A stretch of DNA of 64,000 nt from CAJINA01 sp964636125 (GCA_964636125.1 CAZWPX010000017.1:1-64000), one strand, 5' to 3'. Shown: positions 1-9,174, counted from the first letter of the stretch. Program-made: numbers and translations. Notes: a model not told the origin generated them from the letters alone.

Positions 1-364
1 TGTCCACGGAGCCCTTGCCGGTGAAAATCACGTCGGGCAGCCCGTCGGCTTCCAGAGCCGCCATCAGGGCCCGGGCGGTCAAACCGCTGTCCAGAAACTG
101 CCCCGCGGTTTTTACCAGGATCGCCCGGTGGGCGCCCATGGCCATGCCGCTCCTGAGCGTGGCGGCCGCGGTAGCCTTGCCCACGGTCACGAGGACGACC
201 TCGCCGCCGTGCTTTTCTACCAGGCTGACCGCTTCTTCAATTCCGTATTCATCATAAGGATTGGCGACAAATTTGATCTCCTCATCTGCAAACCCGTTTT
301 CACCGGCAATCTTTATGGTTGCGGCGGTATCCGGCACATGCTTCACGCACACACAAATTTTCAT
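1..364 (-). CDS. etfB: Electron transfer flavoprotein beta subunit (partial, 3' end off window)
   Basis: The first 121 codons of an EtfB are visible; the C-terminal half lies outside the window. The N-terminus MKICVCVKHVPDTAAT matches the family, followed by the conserved NPYDEYGIEEA block and the SGMAMGAHRAILV segment that lines the AMP/ADP site. EtfB pairs with EtfA to carry electrons from flavoprotein dehydrogenases. It starts 13 bases after the stop of the upstream dimethylglycine-dehydrogenase-like gene, so the two are almost certainly one operon and this ETF is the likely electron acceptor of that enzyme. A second, complete EtfB is at 31982-32752. Confidence 0.93.
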   Translation of the reverse strand, partial: MKICVCVKHVPDTAATIKIAGENGFADEEIKFVANPYDEYGIEEAVSLVEKHGGEVVLVTVGKATAAATLRSGMAMGAHRAILVKTAGQFLDSGLTARALMAALEADGLPDVIFTGKGSVD

Positions 365-377
365 TTGCTCTGGCCTC

Positions 378-2795
378 CTAAGACTTCATTTTTTCATGGG
401 CAGGATCATACAGGGGCATGGAAACCACCTGAGCACTGCGGGGACGGCCGAGGATTTCCACCTCCAGGGCGGTGCCCGGTGCGGCGAACTCGGGCGGTAC
501 GTAGCCCATGGCAATGCTTTTACCGACCCGGTGGCCATAGCCGCCGGAAGAGGTCATGCCGATCCGCTCGCCTGCTTTCAATATCGGATTGTACCCCCAG
601 GGATCGGCGTCTTTGGCTTCCACGACCATACCGACCAACTGCAGCGCTACGCCGGCTTCCTTCTGTTTAAGGAGGCCTTCTTTACCGATAAAATCCTTGT
701 CCAGCTTGACGGTCCAGGCAACGGGTGTCTCCAGCGGCGTGTGATGCACATTCATCTCGCTCTTCCAGGCCAGATAGCCTTTTTCAAGGCGCATGGAATC
801 CATGGCGTGCATGCCGAACATTTTCAGATCGAAAGCCTCGCCGGCAGCCATCAGGGTCTCAAAAACCGAAATTTGGGACTGGATGGGGTGGAAAATCTCA
901 TAACCCAGTTCGCCGACGTAATTCATCCGGTTGACCCTGCATTTGACCCGCCCCACATAGATTTCCCGGCTGGTTCCGAAAGGGAAAGCTTCATTCGAGA
1001 CATCATTGTAGCAGGCTTTGGCCAGCACATCCCGGCTCCTGGGCCCGGCCAGAATAAGGCATCCCTGCTGGTAAGTGACATCCTCCATACAGACGCTGCC
1101 GTCCGGCGGCAGGTTTTCCATCAGCCAGTGCTGGTCATGCCGCTTGCCCACCGAGGCGGTGACGCAAAAGTATTCGCCGTTCCTGATTTTGGTGACGGTC
1201 ATATCCGATTTAAAGTTGCCGTTATTATCCAGCATGGGGGCCAGGGCAATCCGGCCGTCTTTGGTGGGTACCTTCTGACAGGTCAACTGGTTGAGCCAGG
1301 CTTCGGCGCCGGCACCGGTAATGCGGGTCTTGGCAAAGCGGGAGAGATCCAGGATACCCACCTTTTCCATGACGTGCCGGCACTCTTTTTCCACATACTT
1401 GAAGGTATTGTTGCGTTTCCAGCCGGGGTTCTCCCGGCGGTCCTCGTTGCCGTCGGTAAAATAGTTGGGGCACTCCCAGCCGTAGTAGTCGCCGAATACG
1501 GCCCCGGCTTTCTTCTGGTGCTCGTAAATGGGCGCTGTGCGGTTGGGACGAGCTGCATCACGCCAATCGTTGGGGCAGATAATGGCATAAAGCCGGGGAT
1601 AGGTATCCTCAATCTTCTCATGGTTGTAAGCCCAGTTGGCGTAGCTGCCGTAACGTCTGCTGTCCACCGGCCACAGGTCGATTTCCGGTTCACCGTTCAT
1701 GATCCAGCCGGCCAGGTAATGCCCGATACCACCGGCCTGGGTGATACCGAAGCTGTATCCGCAGGCGTGAAAAAAGTTCTTTAGCGGGTAAGCCGGACCC
1801 ACCAGGGGATCGCCGTTGGGTGTGTAGGTGATGGGGCCGTCGGTGACATGCTTGAAGCCGGACTCACCCATGATCGGGAAGCGGTAGATGCCGTTCTCTA
1901 TGAAATCGGCGATGTGGTCAATGTCCGGCTGCAATTCAGTCTGGGCATAATCCCAGGGCACCCCTTTCGGGTACCATTGTTTGACTTTGCTTTCGTATAA
2001 ACCGAGGATCAGACTGTCCATCTCCTGACGGATATAGATGGACCGGTCGGGATCCCGTACCAGAGGAAGATAGGTGTCGCGGTTGGCCACAACATCGATG
2101 GCTTCGAAAAGGATGTGCGTGTGTTCACCGGCAATAGACGGGATTTCAAGGCCTGCCATCCTGGCCACTTCGGGTGCCCACAGACCGGCCGCGTTAACCA
2201 CATATTCACAGGTAATGTCGCCCTTGTCAGTGTGTACCAACCACTCCCCGGAAGGGGTCTGGTCGATACCGTTCACCTGGGTATGGGTATTTATCTCAGC
2301 GCCGTATTTCCTGGCACCGACACTCATGGCCATGGTGATGCCGTTCGGGTCCACGTCCCCATCATCAGGCCAGTAGAGACCGCCGATAATGCCCTCGGTA
2401 TTCATCAGGGGATGCATCTCCTTCATTTTCTCCGGGGTGATCCAGCTTACGTCCAGCCCCAGACAGCGGTTCATGCTGTAAATATAGCCCAGCTCTTCCA
2501 TGCGGCCGGGATTGTCCGCCGTGCGGATGGAGCCGGTGGTGTGCCAGCCCACGCTCTGCCCGGTTTCGGCCTCCAGTTGCTGGTAGATCTCGATGCTTTT
2601 CATATTGACCTGGGTGCAGTAGTAGTTACCATGAAAAAATGAGCAGTTTCCGGCCGCCATCCAGGTAGAACCCGAGGTGAGTTCGTGTTTTTCAAGAAGC
2701 ACGACATCTTTCCATCCGTATTTTACCAGATGATAGGCCAGGCTGACGCCAATGGCCCCTCCCCCGATAATGGCGACTCTTGCGTTGGTTTTCAT
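378..2795 (-). CDS. Dimethylglycine/sarcosine dehydrogenase-like flavoprotein (DAO + GcvT domains)
   Basis: An 805-residue protein with an N-terminal DAO-type FAD domain (dinucleotide motif GGGAIG at residues 11-16) and, from about residue 430, an aminomethyltransferase (GcvT-like) folate-binding half. This is the two-domain architecture of mitochondrial dimethylglycine and sarcosine dehydrogenases, which oxidatively remove N-methyl groups and pass electrons to ETF. Length matches the family. At the position where those enzymes attach FAD covalently through His in a TWHAAG motif, this protein has TWMAAG (Met46), so FAD is probably bound non-covalently. ATG at 2795 is chosen because GGAGG lies 10 bases upstream; an in-frame TTG at 2804 is too close to that site. 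etfB follows directly. The exact N-methyl substrate cannot be read from the sequence. Confidence 0.88.
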   Translation of the reverse strand: MKTNARVAIIGGGAIGVSLAYHLVKYGWKDVVLLEKHELTSGSTWMAAGNCSFFHGNYYCTQVNMKSIEIYQQLEAETGQSVGWHTTGSIRTADNPGRMEELGYIYSMNRCLGLDVSWITPEKMKEMHPLMNTEGIIGGLYWPDDGDVDPNGITMAMSVGARKYGAEINTHTQVNGIDQTPSGEWLVHTDKGDITCEYVVNAAGLWAPEVARMAGLEIPSIAGEHTHILFEAIDVVANRDTYLPLVRDPDRSIYIRQEMDSLILGLYESKVKQWYPKGVPWDYAQTELQPDIDHIADFIENGIYRFPIMGESGFKHVTDGPITYTPNGDPLVGPAYPLKNFFHACGYSFGITQAGGIGHYLAGWIMNGEPEIDLWPVDSRRYGSYANWAYNHEKIEDTYPRLYAIICPNDWRDAARPNRTAPIYEHQKKAGAVFGDYYGWECPNYFTDGNEDRRENPGWKRNNTFKYVEKECRHVMEKVGILDLSRFAKTRITGAGAEAWLNQLTCQKVPTKDGRIALAPMLDNNGNFKSDMTVTKIRNGEYFCVTASVGKRHDQHWLMENLPPDGSVCMEDVTYQQGCLILAGPRSRDVLAKACYNDVSNEAFPFGTSREIYVGRVKCRVNRMNYVGELGYEIFHPIQSQISVFETLMAAGEAFDLKMFGMHAMDSMRLEKGYLAWKSEMNVHHTPLETPVAWTVKLDKDFIGKEGLLKQKEAGVALQLVGMVVEAKDADPWGYNPILKAGERIGMTSSGGYGHRVGKSIAMGYVPPEFAAPGTALEVEILGRPRSAQVVSMPLYDPAHEKMKS

Positions 2796-3166
2796 GATTT
2801 GCAAACCTCCTTCCAGTCACGGTTGGGTTACGTCCTCCGGTTATAAAAAACTCAAAAAAAGTTTTTACTGCACTTAGTGTACCAATCATAAAGCGGCTGG
2901 TTTTATTTGCCCGACATTGGCGCCTGCAAGTGTAAAAAAGTAGTTAGCGCGCCCGGCGTACTGGATTTTTCACCCGAAATAGTCGATTTTCGTTGTGCCG
3001 CGTCCCCGAATCCACTTAAAAGGTGATAGATATCTCTTTAAGGCAGGCGGTCTATCGCGTGGCCAGGGCAATTATTTACAATTTTTTACTGTAAATTTTT
3101 TTTACATTTTTCGGAAAATTCCGCAACTGTTTTATAAATCCAAGCGTCACCCCAGAGGAGGGCTGT
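2796..3166. other. Divergent control region
   Basis: This 371-base non-coding stretch separates two divergent genes. It contains a T-rich segment with a 21-base inverted repeat (TTTACA, 9-base spacer, TGTAAA at 3075-3095) and, right after it, a TTTACATTTT element (3101-3110). I see no open reading frame with a ribosome binding site and no clear sigma-70 hexamer pair. Confidence 0.5.
3075..3095. promoter_or_regulatory. Inverted repeat TTTACA-N9-TGTAAA, candidate operator
   Basis: The two 6-base half-sites are perfect complements and lie 72 bases before the MDR reductase start. The same TTACA core recurs upstream of mttB, the AOR gene and both RpiR regulators, so an RpiR regulator is a plausible but unproven ligand. 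Confidence 0.4.
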
Positions 3167-4264
3167 ATGCCAGCAACCATACCCCGAACCATGACCGCGG
3201 TTGTCCTCACCGGACACGGCGGCTTTGACAAGCTTGAATATCGCCAGGATGTCGCGGTACCGGTTCCTGCGAACGATGAGGTTCTCATCCAGGTCCGGGC
3301 CTGCGGAATCAACAACACGGATATCAATACCCGGATCGGCTGGTATGCCCGATCCGTCACCACCGCAACCGACGACGGTGCCCGGGACGGTTTCGATAAA
3401 TTGGAATCCGGCAGCGGGGCCTGGTCCGGGGAACCCCTGGCGTTTCCGCTTATCCAGGGGGCGGATGTCTGCGGCCGTATTGTCGGTATCGGGCAGCAGG
3501 TAGACCCGGCCCGGCTGGGTGAACGCGTGATCGTAGCCCCCATGCAGCCCCACCCGTCCGGGGAACCCTGGTGCTGTATCACCATGGGTTCTGAAATCAA
3601 TGGCGGATTCGCCCAGTATGTCGCGGTGCGCGCCTCGGCCGCCTATCGCGTGAAGTCTGATTGGTCGGATATCGAACTGGCCTCGATCCCCTGTGCCTGG
3701 TCCACTGCGGAAAACATGCTGCAGCGGGCGGACGTCTCGCGGCAGGACCGGGTGTTGATTACCGGCGCTTCGGGCGGGGTGGGCTCCGCCGCCGTACAAC
3801 TGGCGAAAAGAAGAGGGGCCGCCGTTATTGCGGTCGCCGGGAAAACCAAATCCGAACAGGTCCGCAACCTGGGCGCCGACCGGATTGTCGCCAGGGAAAC
3901 GGACCTTTTAGAGGCGCTGGGCCGGGAAAAAGTGGACGTCGTCTGCGACCTTGTGGCCGGGCCCCAGTGGCCCCAACTGCTCGACGTGCTGAAAAAGGGC
4001 GGACGCTATACGGTCGCGGGGGCCATTGCCGGGCCCGTGGTGGCCCTGGATGTCAGGACCCTTTATATAAAAGACCTGACCTTTCTGGGTTGTACCTTCC
4101 AGGATCCCGTAGTTTTTGAAAACCTGGTCATCTATATTGAAAACAATGAAATCCGACCGGTGGTTGCCCGGACCTATCCCCTGCACGAGATTGTCCGTGC
4201 CCAGACCGATTTTTTGGCCAAAAATCATATTGGCAAGCTTGTACTGATACCCCCTGAGATGTAA
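3167..4264 (+). CDS. Zinc-free MDR-family NAD(P)H-dependent alcohol dehydrogenase / quinone reductase-like
   Basis: A 365-residue medium-chain dehydrogenase/reductase. The N-terminal GroES-like domain is followed by a Rossmann fold with the cofactor loop GASGGVGSAAVQLAK around residues 200-215. The pattern VRACGINNTDINTR resembles the quinone-reductase and zeta-crystallin branch. The zinc-ligand set of classical alcohol dehydrogenases is not obvious. The start has AGAGGAGGG six bases upstream. It is divergent from the dimethylglycine-dehydrogenase-like gene and precedes a DAO flavoprotein, so it probably serves the same catabolic island, but its substrate is unknown. Confidence 0.8.
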   Translation: MPATIPRTMTAVVLTGHGGFDKLEYRQDVAVPVPANDEVLIQVRACGINNTDINTRIGWYARSVTTATDDGARDGFDKLESGSGAWSGEPLAFPLIQGADVCGRIVGIGQQVDPARLGERVIVAPMQPHPSGEPWCCITMGSEINGGFAQYVAVRASAAYRVKSDWSDIELASIPCAWSTAENMLQRADVSRQDRVLITGASGGVGSAAVQLAKRRGAAVIAVAGKTKSEQVRNLGADRIVARETDLLEALGREKVDVVCDLVAGPQWPQLLDVLKKGGRYTVAGAIAGPVVALDVRTLYIKDLTFLGCTFQDPVVFENLVIYIENNEIRPVVARTYPLHEIVRAQTDFLAKNHIGKLVLIPPEM

Positions 4265-4341
4265 AGAGGACCGGGCATTAGGAAAATGCCAGGTAATCCA
4301 ACTTTGCGGTCAATGGTAAAGGAAGAACCTTTTATGCCAGC

Positions 4342-4369
4342 TTGACCGGACGCCCTGACATTGTATTAA
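4342..4369 (+). promoter_or_regulatory. Candidate sigma-70 promoter for the DAO flavoprotein
   Basis: TTGACC (4342-4347), a 16-base spacer and TATTAA (4364-4369), about 55 bases before the start codon at 4426. Found by eye only. Confidence 0.4.
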
Positions 4370-4425
4370 AAAAACAGCATGATGGACAACACTTCTAAAT
4401 ATCAGTTGCGCTAAAAGGAGATTAA

Positions 4426-5733
4426 ATGCAGAAAAAATACGATGCCGTCATTATTGGTTCCGGTGTTATTGGCTGCAGTGTCGCTTTCGAAATGGCCAAA
4501 CGGGGTTATAAAACCCTGAGTGTGGATAAACTGGGTGATGCCGGCATGGGCTCCACCAGCGGTTCATGTGCCATCATCCGTTTTACCTACTCTACCACCG
4601 AAGGCGTGGCCATGGCACGGGAGGGCTATTACTACTGGTTGGACTGGCCCAAATATTTGGAAACAAGAGATCCAGACGGCATGGTCACCTACCGCAACAC
4701 CGGTGCCCTGGTCATCAAGACACCCGTCAATAAGAACCTTGCCCGTGTAAAAACGGCCCTGGATGAATTCGGGATAGGTTATTTGGAAGTCGAACCCCGG
4801 GATATCCATTTCTATCTTCGCAATGTGAACCTTGCCAGTTACTTTCCCCAGAAATGGGTGGACGATCCCGAGTTTGGTCAACCCACCGCCGACAGCATTC
4901 CCGGAGCACTCTGGATTCCCGAATCCGGTTATATCTCCGATCCCAAACTATCTACCCACAACGTCATGGTGGCCGCCCAGGCCAAAGGGGCCGATTTTCG
5001 ATTCAAGACGCAGGTGGTTGACATTCTCACAAAAGAGGGCCGCACCGCAGGTGTGAAACTGGCGGACGGTGTAGAAATTGAAGCTCCTGTTGTTGTGAAC
5101 GCAGCCGGTCCGCATTCTTTCGTCATCAATCGCATGGCGGGCGTTGAGGACGCGATGAACATCAAGACCCGCCCCATGAAACAAGAGGTTGCCCATGTGC
5201 CTGCACCCGCGGGGCTGAATTGGGAACGCGACGGCTCTCTGCTCTCTGATGGCGACATCGGTTGTTATTCCCGTCCCGAGGTGGGCAACCATTTCCTTAT
5301 CGGCAGCGAAGATCCAGAATGCGATCCGCGTCTGTGGGTGGACGATCCGGATGATTACGATCTCAACTTTACCGATCAGTACAAATGCATGGTCATGCGT
5401 GAAGCCATGCGTGTCTCGGATCTGCCTGTCCCCAATCAATATCAGGGTGTGGTCGATCTCTACGACTGCAGCGACGACTGGATTCCCATTTACGATAAAT
5501 CCGACCTGCCGGGATTCTACATGGCCGTCGGTACCAGCGGCAATCAATACAAAAATGCACCGGTGGTTGGAACGCTGATGGCTGAACTGATCGATGCCTG
5601 TGAGAAAGGCCGCGATCACGACAAAGATCCTTTTCAGTTTTACCTGAAATACACCCGGCGCCAACTCAACGTCGGGTTTTACAGCAGAAATCGAGAGATC
5701 AATACCGATTCCAGTTTTTCGGTCATCGGTTGA
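4426..5733 (+). CDS. FAD-dependent oxidoreductase, DAO family (sarcosine oxidase beta-like), paralogue 1
   Basis: A 435-residue flavoprotein with an N-terminal dinucleotide fold (IIGSGVIGCSVAFEMA). It has a signature shared with two other genes in this window (22245-23552 and 32754-34091): KTLSVDKL, then GSTSGSCAIIRFTYST and a GYYYWLDWPKYL block. The C-terminal segment contains SGNQYKNAPVVG, the last FAD-contacting region of DAO enzymes. The family oxidises secondary or tertiary amines such as sarcosine; the true substrate is unknown. AAAGGAG precedes the ATG by 6 bases. A TIM-barrel isomerase follows after 51 bases, probably in the same transcript. Confidence 0.85.
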   Translation: MQKKYDAVIIGSGVIGCSVAFEMAKRGYKTLSVDKLGDAGMGSTSGSCAIIRFTYSTTEGVAMAREGYYYWLDWPKYLETRDPDGMVTYRNTGALVIKTPVNKNLARVKTALDEFGIGYLEVEPRDIHFYLRNVNLASYFPQKWVDDPEFGQPTADSIPGALWIPESGYISDPKLSTHNVMVAAQAKGADFRFKTQVVDILTKEGRTAGVKLADGVEIEAPVVVNAAGPHSFVINRMAGVEDAMNIKTRPMKQEVAHVPAPAGLNWERDGSLLSDGDIGCYSRPEVGNHFLIGSEDPECDPRLWVDDPDDYDLNFTDQYKCMVMREAMRVSDLPVPNQYQGVVDLYDCSDDWIPIYDKSDLPGFYMAVGTSGNQYKNAPVVGTLMAELIDACEKGRDHDKDPFQFYLKYTRRQLNVGFYSRNREINTDSSFSVIG

Positions 5734-5784
5734 CAACGTCATCAGATAACTTTTAAATTGGAGCAAAAAGAGAGGCGCACGCAT

Positions 5785-6684
5785 ATGCTGCTGGGATTGC
5801 ATACCTACAGTTTATATCTGCATGGAATCGGTCAGGCCTGGGCCGGGTTTAAGCTGCCATGGGAAAGACAGCTGAGCACGTTTGAGCTCTTCGATCTGGG
5901 CATTACGCTTGGCCTGGACGGATTTCATCTGGACGACGGCGTCCTGGAAAGCCTGGATGAATCCTACCTTGTGGAGGTCGGCGCCGCGGCCGGAGAAAAA
6001 GGCCTTTACCTGGAATATAACATGTCCCTCGACCTGGGGAACTTCGGCATCGGCATCCAGCATGACCTGGCCGAAGGGCTTGAAACCGCGCGGGCCATCG
6101 GCGCCGACGTGGTCAAGGTCGGGATGGAGATCCCCAGGCCCCGTCCCCGGGCCGGCAGCCGGTTTCACCCGAAGGTCAAACCCTACCTGGAAGAGACAGC
6201 CCAACGACTGCAGCGGGCGGCCCCTCTGGCAGAGTCGTATGCGATTCGCCTGGCCCTCGAGAATCATTGCGACAGTTTTTCAGAAGAGATTCTCTGGGTT
6301 CTCGAACAGGTCGACCATCCGTTTGTCGGCGCCTGTATCGACACGGTGAATGCCTGGCACGTGGCCGAAGACCCGATGAGAGCGATAGAAAACCTGGCCC
6401 CGGTCGCTTTTACGAACCATTTTCGGGATGACCGAGTCGAGTTTCGCCGGGACGGTTTCCGGGTCAGAGGGGTGGCCGTGGGAGATGGTGACATCGATAT
6501 GCCGGCCGCTTATAACCTGCTGAAAGACCTTTCCCCCAGCAACCGGATCAATATTGAAACGGAAATGGGTTTTAGCCTGGAAGACAAAGAGTTCGCCTTA
6601 CGCCTTGAGTTGGAAACTGTCAAAAGGAGTATCCATTATTGCCGGGAAATTCTGCAGATAGGAACCAGAGAACCTGCGCGTTAG
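5785..6684 (+). CDS. Sugar phosphate isomerase/epimerase-like TIM barrel protein
   Basis: A 299-residue protein of the xylose-isomerase-like / AP-endonuclease-2 superfamily. Visible family features are GLHTYSLYLHG at the N-terminus, the acidic metal-site segments (LALENHCD, IDTVNAWH, TNHFRDDR) and NIETEMGFS near the C-terminus, consistent with a divalent-metal-binding isomerase or epimerase. The ATG at 5785 is preferred over an in-frame TTG at 5758 because AGAGAGG lies about 9 bases upstream. The gene ends in TAG, and the same frame stays open for 64 more codons with protein-like content (see 6685-6877). It follows a DAO flavoprotein, so its substrate may be a sugar or polyol derived from the same compound; that is inference. 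Confidence 0.8.
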   Translation: MLLGLHTYSLYLHGIGQAWAGFKLPWERQLSTFELFDLGITLGLDGFHLDDGVLESLDESYLVEVGAAAGEKGLYLEYNMSLDLGNFGIGIQHDLAEGLETARAIGADVVKVGMEIPRPRPRAGSRFHPKVKPYLEETAQRLQRAAPLAESYAIRLALENHCDSFSEEILWVLEQVDHPFVGACIDTVNAWHVAEDPMRAIENLAPVAFTNHFRDDRVEFRRDGFRVRGVAVGDGDIDMPAAYNLLKDLSPSNRINIETEMGFSLEDKEFALRLELETVKRSIHYCREILQIGTREPAR

Positions 6685-6877
6685 CCGGGTAATGATAGGC
6701 TGGCTCTGCGGGCCATTCTGGAACTGGCCGGCGTGGAACTGGCCGCCGCAAACATATCCCCCGGCGAGATTGCCAGGCTGGAAAAAGAGCTCGATGCATC
6801 GGGAAAGACAATCCTGGACCATATCATGCGGACCGAGGCCGATACCCGGCACCTGCGCAGTGAGGCAGGCAAGTAAC
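6685..6877 (+). pseudogene. In-frame coding-like extension after an amber stop (gene remnant or readthrough tail)
   Basis: Directly after the TAG at 6682-6684 the same reading frame continues for 63 sense codons to a TAA. The translation contains LALRAILELAGVELAAAN and then SPGEIARLEKELDASGKT, an amphipathic helical pattern resembling the start of a GntR-type FCD domain. No ATG, TTG or GTG with a ribosome binding site opens it independently. It is either the 3' relic of a lost regulator gene fused in frame, or an extension reached by reading through TAG. I cannot decide between these from the sequence alone. Confidence 0.4.
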
Positions 6878-7006
6878 AAAAACTGACAACCTTCGCCACG
6901 CTTTCGGAAAACCCATTTTTTTTGACAGGTTTTGTTACATTGTGCTTGACAGGTATGCCATAGAATGCCAGTTAGGAGAAATCTTCCTATAACCCAGGAG
7001 CGTATC
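6878..7006. promoter_or_regulatory. Upstream region of the mttB operon
   Basis: It contains two TTGACA hexamers (6922-6927 and 6946-6951), neither followed by a good -10 at 16-18 bases. TAGAAT at 6961-6966 is a possible -10. A GTTACAT element lies at 6934-6940 and matches the motif found upstream of both RpiR genes. Confidence 0.35.
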
Positions 7007-8458
7007 ATGACTTTAATGGGCCTTCCGGGCGGCCAGTATCGGCCCCTGTCACCCGAACAGATCGAAACCTTGCACGCAGCAGCTTTGCAGATTCTTGAAA
7101 CAACCGGCATGACCTATGAACAGGGGCTTGAAGAGACTGTTCAAATGCTGGCGGACAACGGTGCTGCCGTAGACCGGGAAAGAAACATCATCAGGTTCCC
7201 GCAAAAACTGGTCCTTGAACAGGTGGCCAGGGCGCCTGAAAAAATCGTTCTTTACGGGCAGAATCCCAAACATGACCTGCACCTGGCCAAGGACAGGGTG
7301 CACTTGGGAACCGGCGGCACCGCCCTTAAAATCCTGGATCCGGATACCGGCGTGGCCAGGCCACCCACCCTCAAGGATCTGTTCGAAGTATCCCGGCTGG
7401 TGGATCAATTGGACAACATCCACTTCCTGGTCAAGCCCTGCGTGACCACAGACATCGCGGTCGAAGACTATAACGTCAACTGGTTTTACGCCTGCCTGAA
7501 AGCGACCTCAAAGCATGTCATGTCCGGAGTCAACGATGAGAAGGGGTTCCAGGATGTGGTTGACATGGCCGCCATGATTGCCGGCGGACTGGAAAAGCTC
7601 CAGGAAAGACCATTCATCTCGGTCATTACCTGCTTTTCCATCAGCCCCTTGAAACTTTGCACGGACTCCACCCTGATCATGCAGGCCGCCAACCGCAGCC
7701 GCATCCCGGTGGCCCTTTCCAGCGCACCCATGGCCGGATCGACCTCGCCGCTGACCATGGCCGGCACCCTGGCCCAACTGCACGCAGAACAACTGGCCGG
7801 CATCGCCATCTGCCAGTTGACCAGCCCCGGCGCCCCCCTGCTCTACGGCGGCATCCCCGGCCTGGCAAACCTTAAAACCATGGGATACTCGGGCGGGGCG
7901 GTGGAATGCGGCATGATGAATGCAGCCATCCATCAGTTATCCAATCACGTCAAAGTGCCCAACTATAATTCTTCCGGCCTTTCCGATTCCAAAGTGCCGG
8001 ATGCCCAGGCCGGTTTTGAAAAGGCCTTTACCTCCCTGCTGGCAGCCATGGGCGGCTCCAACTACATCCACCACAGTGCCGGCATGCTGGAATCCATGCT
8101 GACTATCGCCCACGAACAGTTCGTCATCGATGACGAAATCATCGGCAACTGCTGCAAGGTCCTCAAAGGCATCGACGTGGATGCGGAACACCTGGCCCTG
8201 GAGGTGATCGACGCGGTGGGCCCCGGTGGGAATTTCATGATGGCCCCGCACACCATGACCCACCTGCGGACGGAATACTTCAACGGAAATGGGGTGACCG
8301 ATCGGAAATCCCGGGAAAAGTGGGAACAGGAAGGCAGCCTGGATATGCGGCAAAGAGCCCTTGACAAAGCCAGGCAATTACTGTCAAACCCGAAACCGGT
8401 TTATATTCCTGAAGACGTAGACCGGGCCATAAGAGCCAGATTCAACATTTTGCTGTAG
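7007..8458 (+). CDS. MttB-family (non-pyrrolysine) corrinoid methyltransferase, copy 1
   Basis: A 483-residue member of the trimethylamine-methyltransferase superfamily (COG5598). Like MtgB-type glycine betaine, carnitine or proline betaine methyltransferases, it has no in-frame amber codon, so it should not use pyrrolysine. Recognisable blocks are LGTGGTALKILDPDTG, the SDSKVPDAQAGFEKAF segment and HEQFVIDDEIIGN near the C-terminus. The ATG at 7007 has AGGAG seven bases upstream and is preferred to the ATG at 6965. It is followed by its likely partners, a corrinoid protein and a methyl-THF methyltransferase. The predicted reaction is transfer of a methyl group from a quaternary or tertiary amine to Co(I)-corrinoid; the substrate is not determined. 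Confidence 0.92.
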   Translation: MTLMGLPGGQYRPLSPEQIETLHAAALQILETTGMTYEQGLEETVQMLADNGAAVDRERNIIRFPQKLVLEQVARAPEKIVLYGQNPKHDLHLAKDRVHLGTGGTALKILDPDTGVARPPTLKDLFEVSRLVDQLDNIHFLVKPCVTTDIAVEDYNVNWFYACLKATSKHVMSGVNDEKGFQDVVDMAAMIAGGLEKLQERPFISVITCFSISPLKLCTDSTLIMQAANRSRIPVALSSAPMAGSTSPLTMAGTLAQLHAEQLAGIAICQLTSPGAPLLYGGIPGLANLKTMGYSGGAVECGMMNAAIHQLSNHVKVPNYNSSGLSDSKVPDAQAGFEKAFTSLLAAMGGSNYIHHSAGMLESMLTIAHEQFVIDDEIIGNCCKVLKGIDVDAEHLALEVIDAVGPGGNFMMAPHTMTHLRTEYFNGNGVTDRKSREKWEQEGSLDMRQRALDKARQLLSNPKPVYIPEDVDRAIRARFNILL

Positions 8459-8519
8459 GGTCGGCGCAAGGCGGCCAGGCAGCCCTTTAGTGCGAACACT
8501 ATAAAAAAGGAAGATGCCC

Positions 8520-9152
8520 ATGACAGATTTCAACGCAATCCAAGAGACCCTAGTGAACCTCGATGAAGCCCGGCTGCTCCAACTGGTCAAGGACGCCCTG
8601 GAACAGGGCACCGCCGCCGGTGACATCCTCAATAAAGGCTTGATCGCCGGCATGGATATTGTGGGTGAAAAAATGGAGAACGAGGACATGTTCATCCCAG
8701 AAGTCCTGATGGCCGCCCAGGCCATGGGTAAGGGGGTCGAGATTCTCAAACCGCTGCTGGGAGAGGAAGAAACCTCGACCAGGGGCTGCGCGGTTATCGG
8801 TACGGTTAAAGGCGATCTGCACGACATCGGTAAAAACCTGGTTGCCATGATGATGGAAAGTGCCGGTCTGGCAGTTCATAACCTGGGGGTCGATATCGCC
8901 CCGGAAGAATTTGTCAAACAGGTCAAGGAAAAGAACGCGACCCTGCTTTGCCTTTCGGCGCTTTTAACCACCACCATGCCGATGATGAAACAGACCATCG
9001 ATGCCGTGGTGGAAAGCGGGTTGCGCGACCAGGTTAAAATAATGGTGGGCGGCGCCCCGGTCACCCAGGCCTTTGCCGACGACATCGGGGCCGATGCGTT
9101 TGCCCCGGATGCCGGGTCGGCCGCCAAGAAAGCAAAAGCTTTGGGCAGTTAA
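8520..9152 (+). CDS. Methyltransferase cognate corrinoid protein (MttC/MtgC-like)
   Basis: A 210-residue B12-binding shuttle protein. An N-terminal helical cap domain (residues 1-85) precedes a Rossmann-like cobalamin domain. The base-off/His-on motif is DLHDIG in GTVKGDLHDIGKN, giving His101 as the lower cobalt ligand. A C-terminal GGAPVT glycine motif follows. It receives the methyl group from the MttB-family enzyme upstream and donates it to the methyl-THF methyltransferase downstream. The ATG at 8520 is chosen over 8514 because AAGGA lies 8 bases before it. Confidence 0.95.
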   Translation: MTDFNAIQETLVNLDEARLLQLVKDALEQGTAAGDILNKGLIAGMDIVGEKMENEDMFIPEVLMAAQAMGKGVEILKPLLGEEETSTRGCAVIGTVKGDLHDIGKNLVAMMMESAGLAVHNLGVDIAPEEFVKQVKEKNATLLCLSALLTTTMPMMKQTIDAVVESGLRDQVKIMVGGAPVTQAFADDIGADAFAPDAGSAAKKAKALGS

Positions 9153-9174
9153 TCTGGAAAGAGGAGGCAGGCAG

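Noticed and set aside
6922..6951. Two TTGACA hexamers as -35 boxes of the mttB operon
   Set aside because: Neither has a -10 sequence at 16-18 bases, so I list the region only as a possible control region.
7007..8458. Pyrrolysine-containing trimethylamine methyltransferase
   Set aside because: The frame is uninterrupted with no internal amber codon, so it belongs to the non-pyrrolysine branch.
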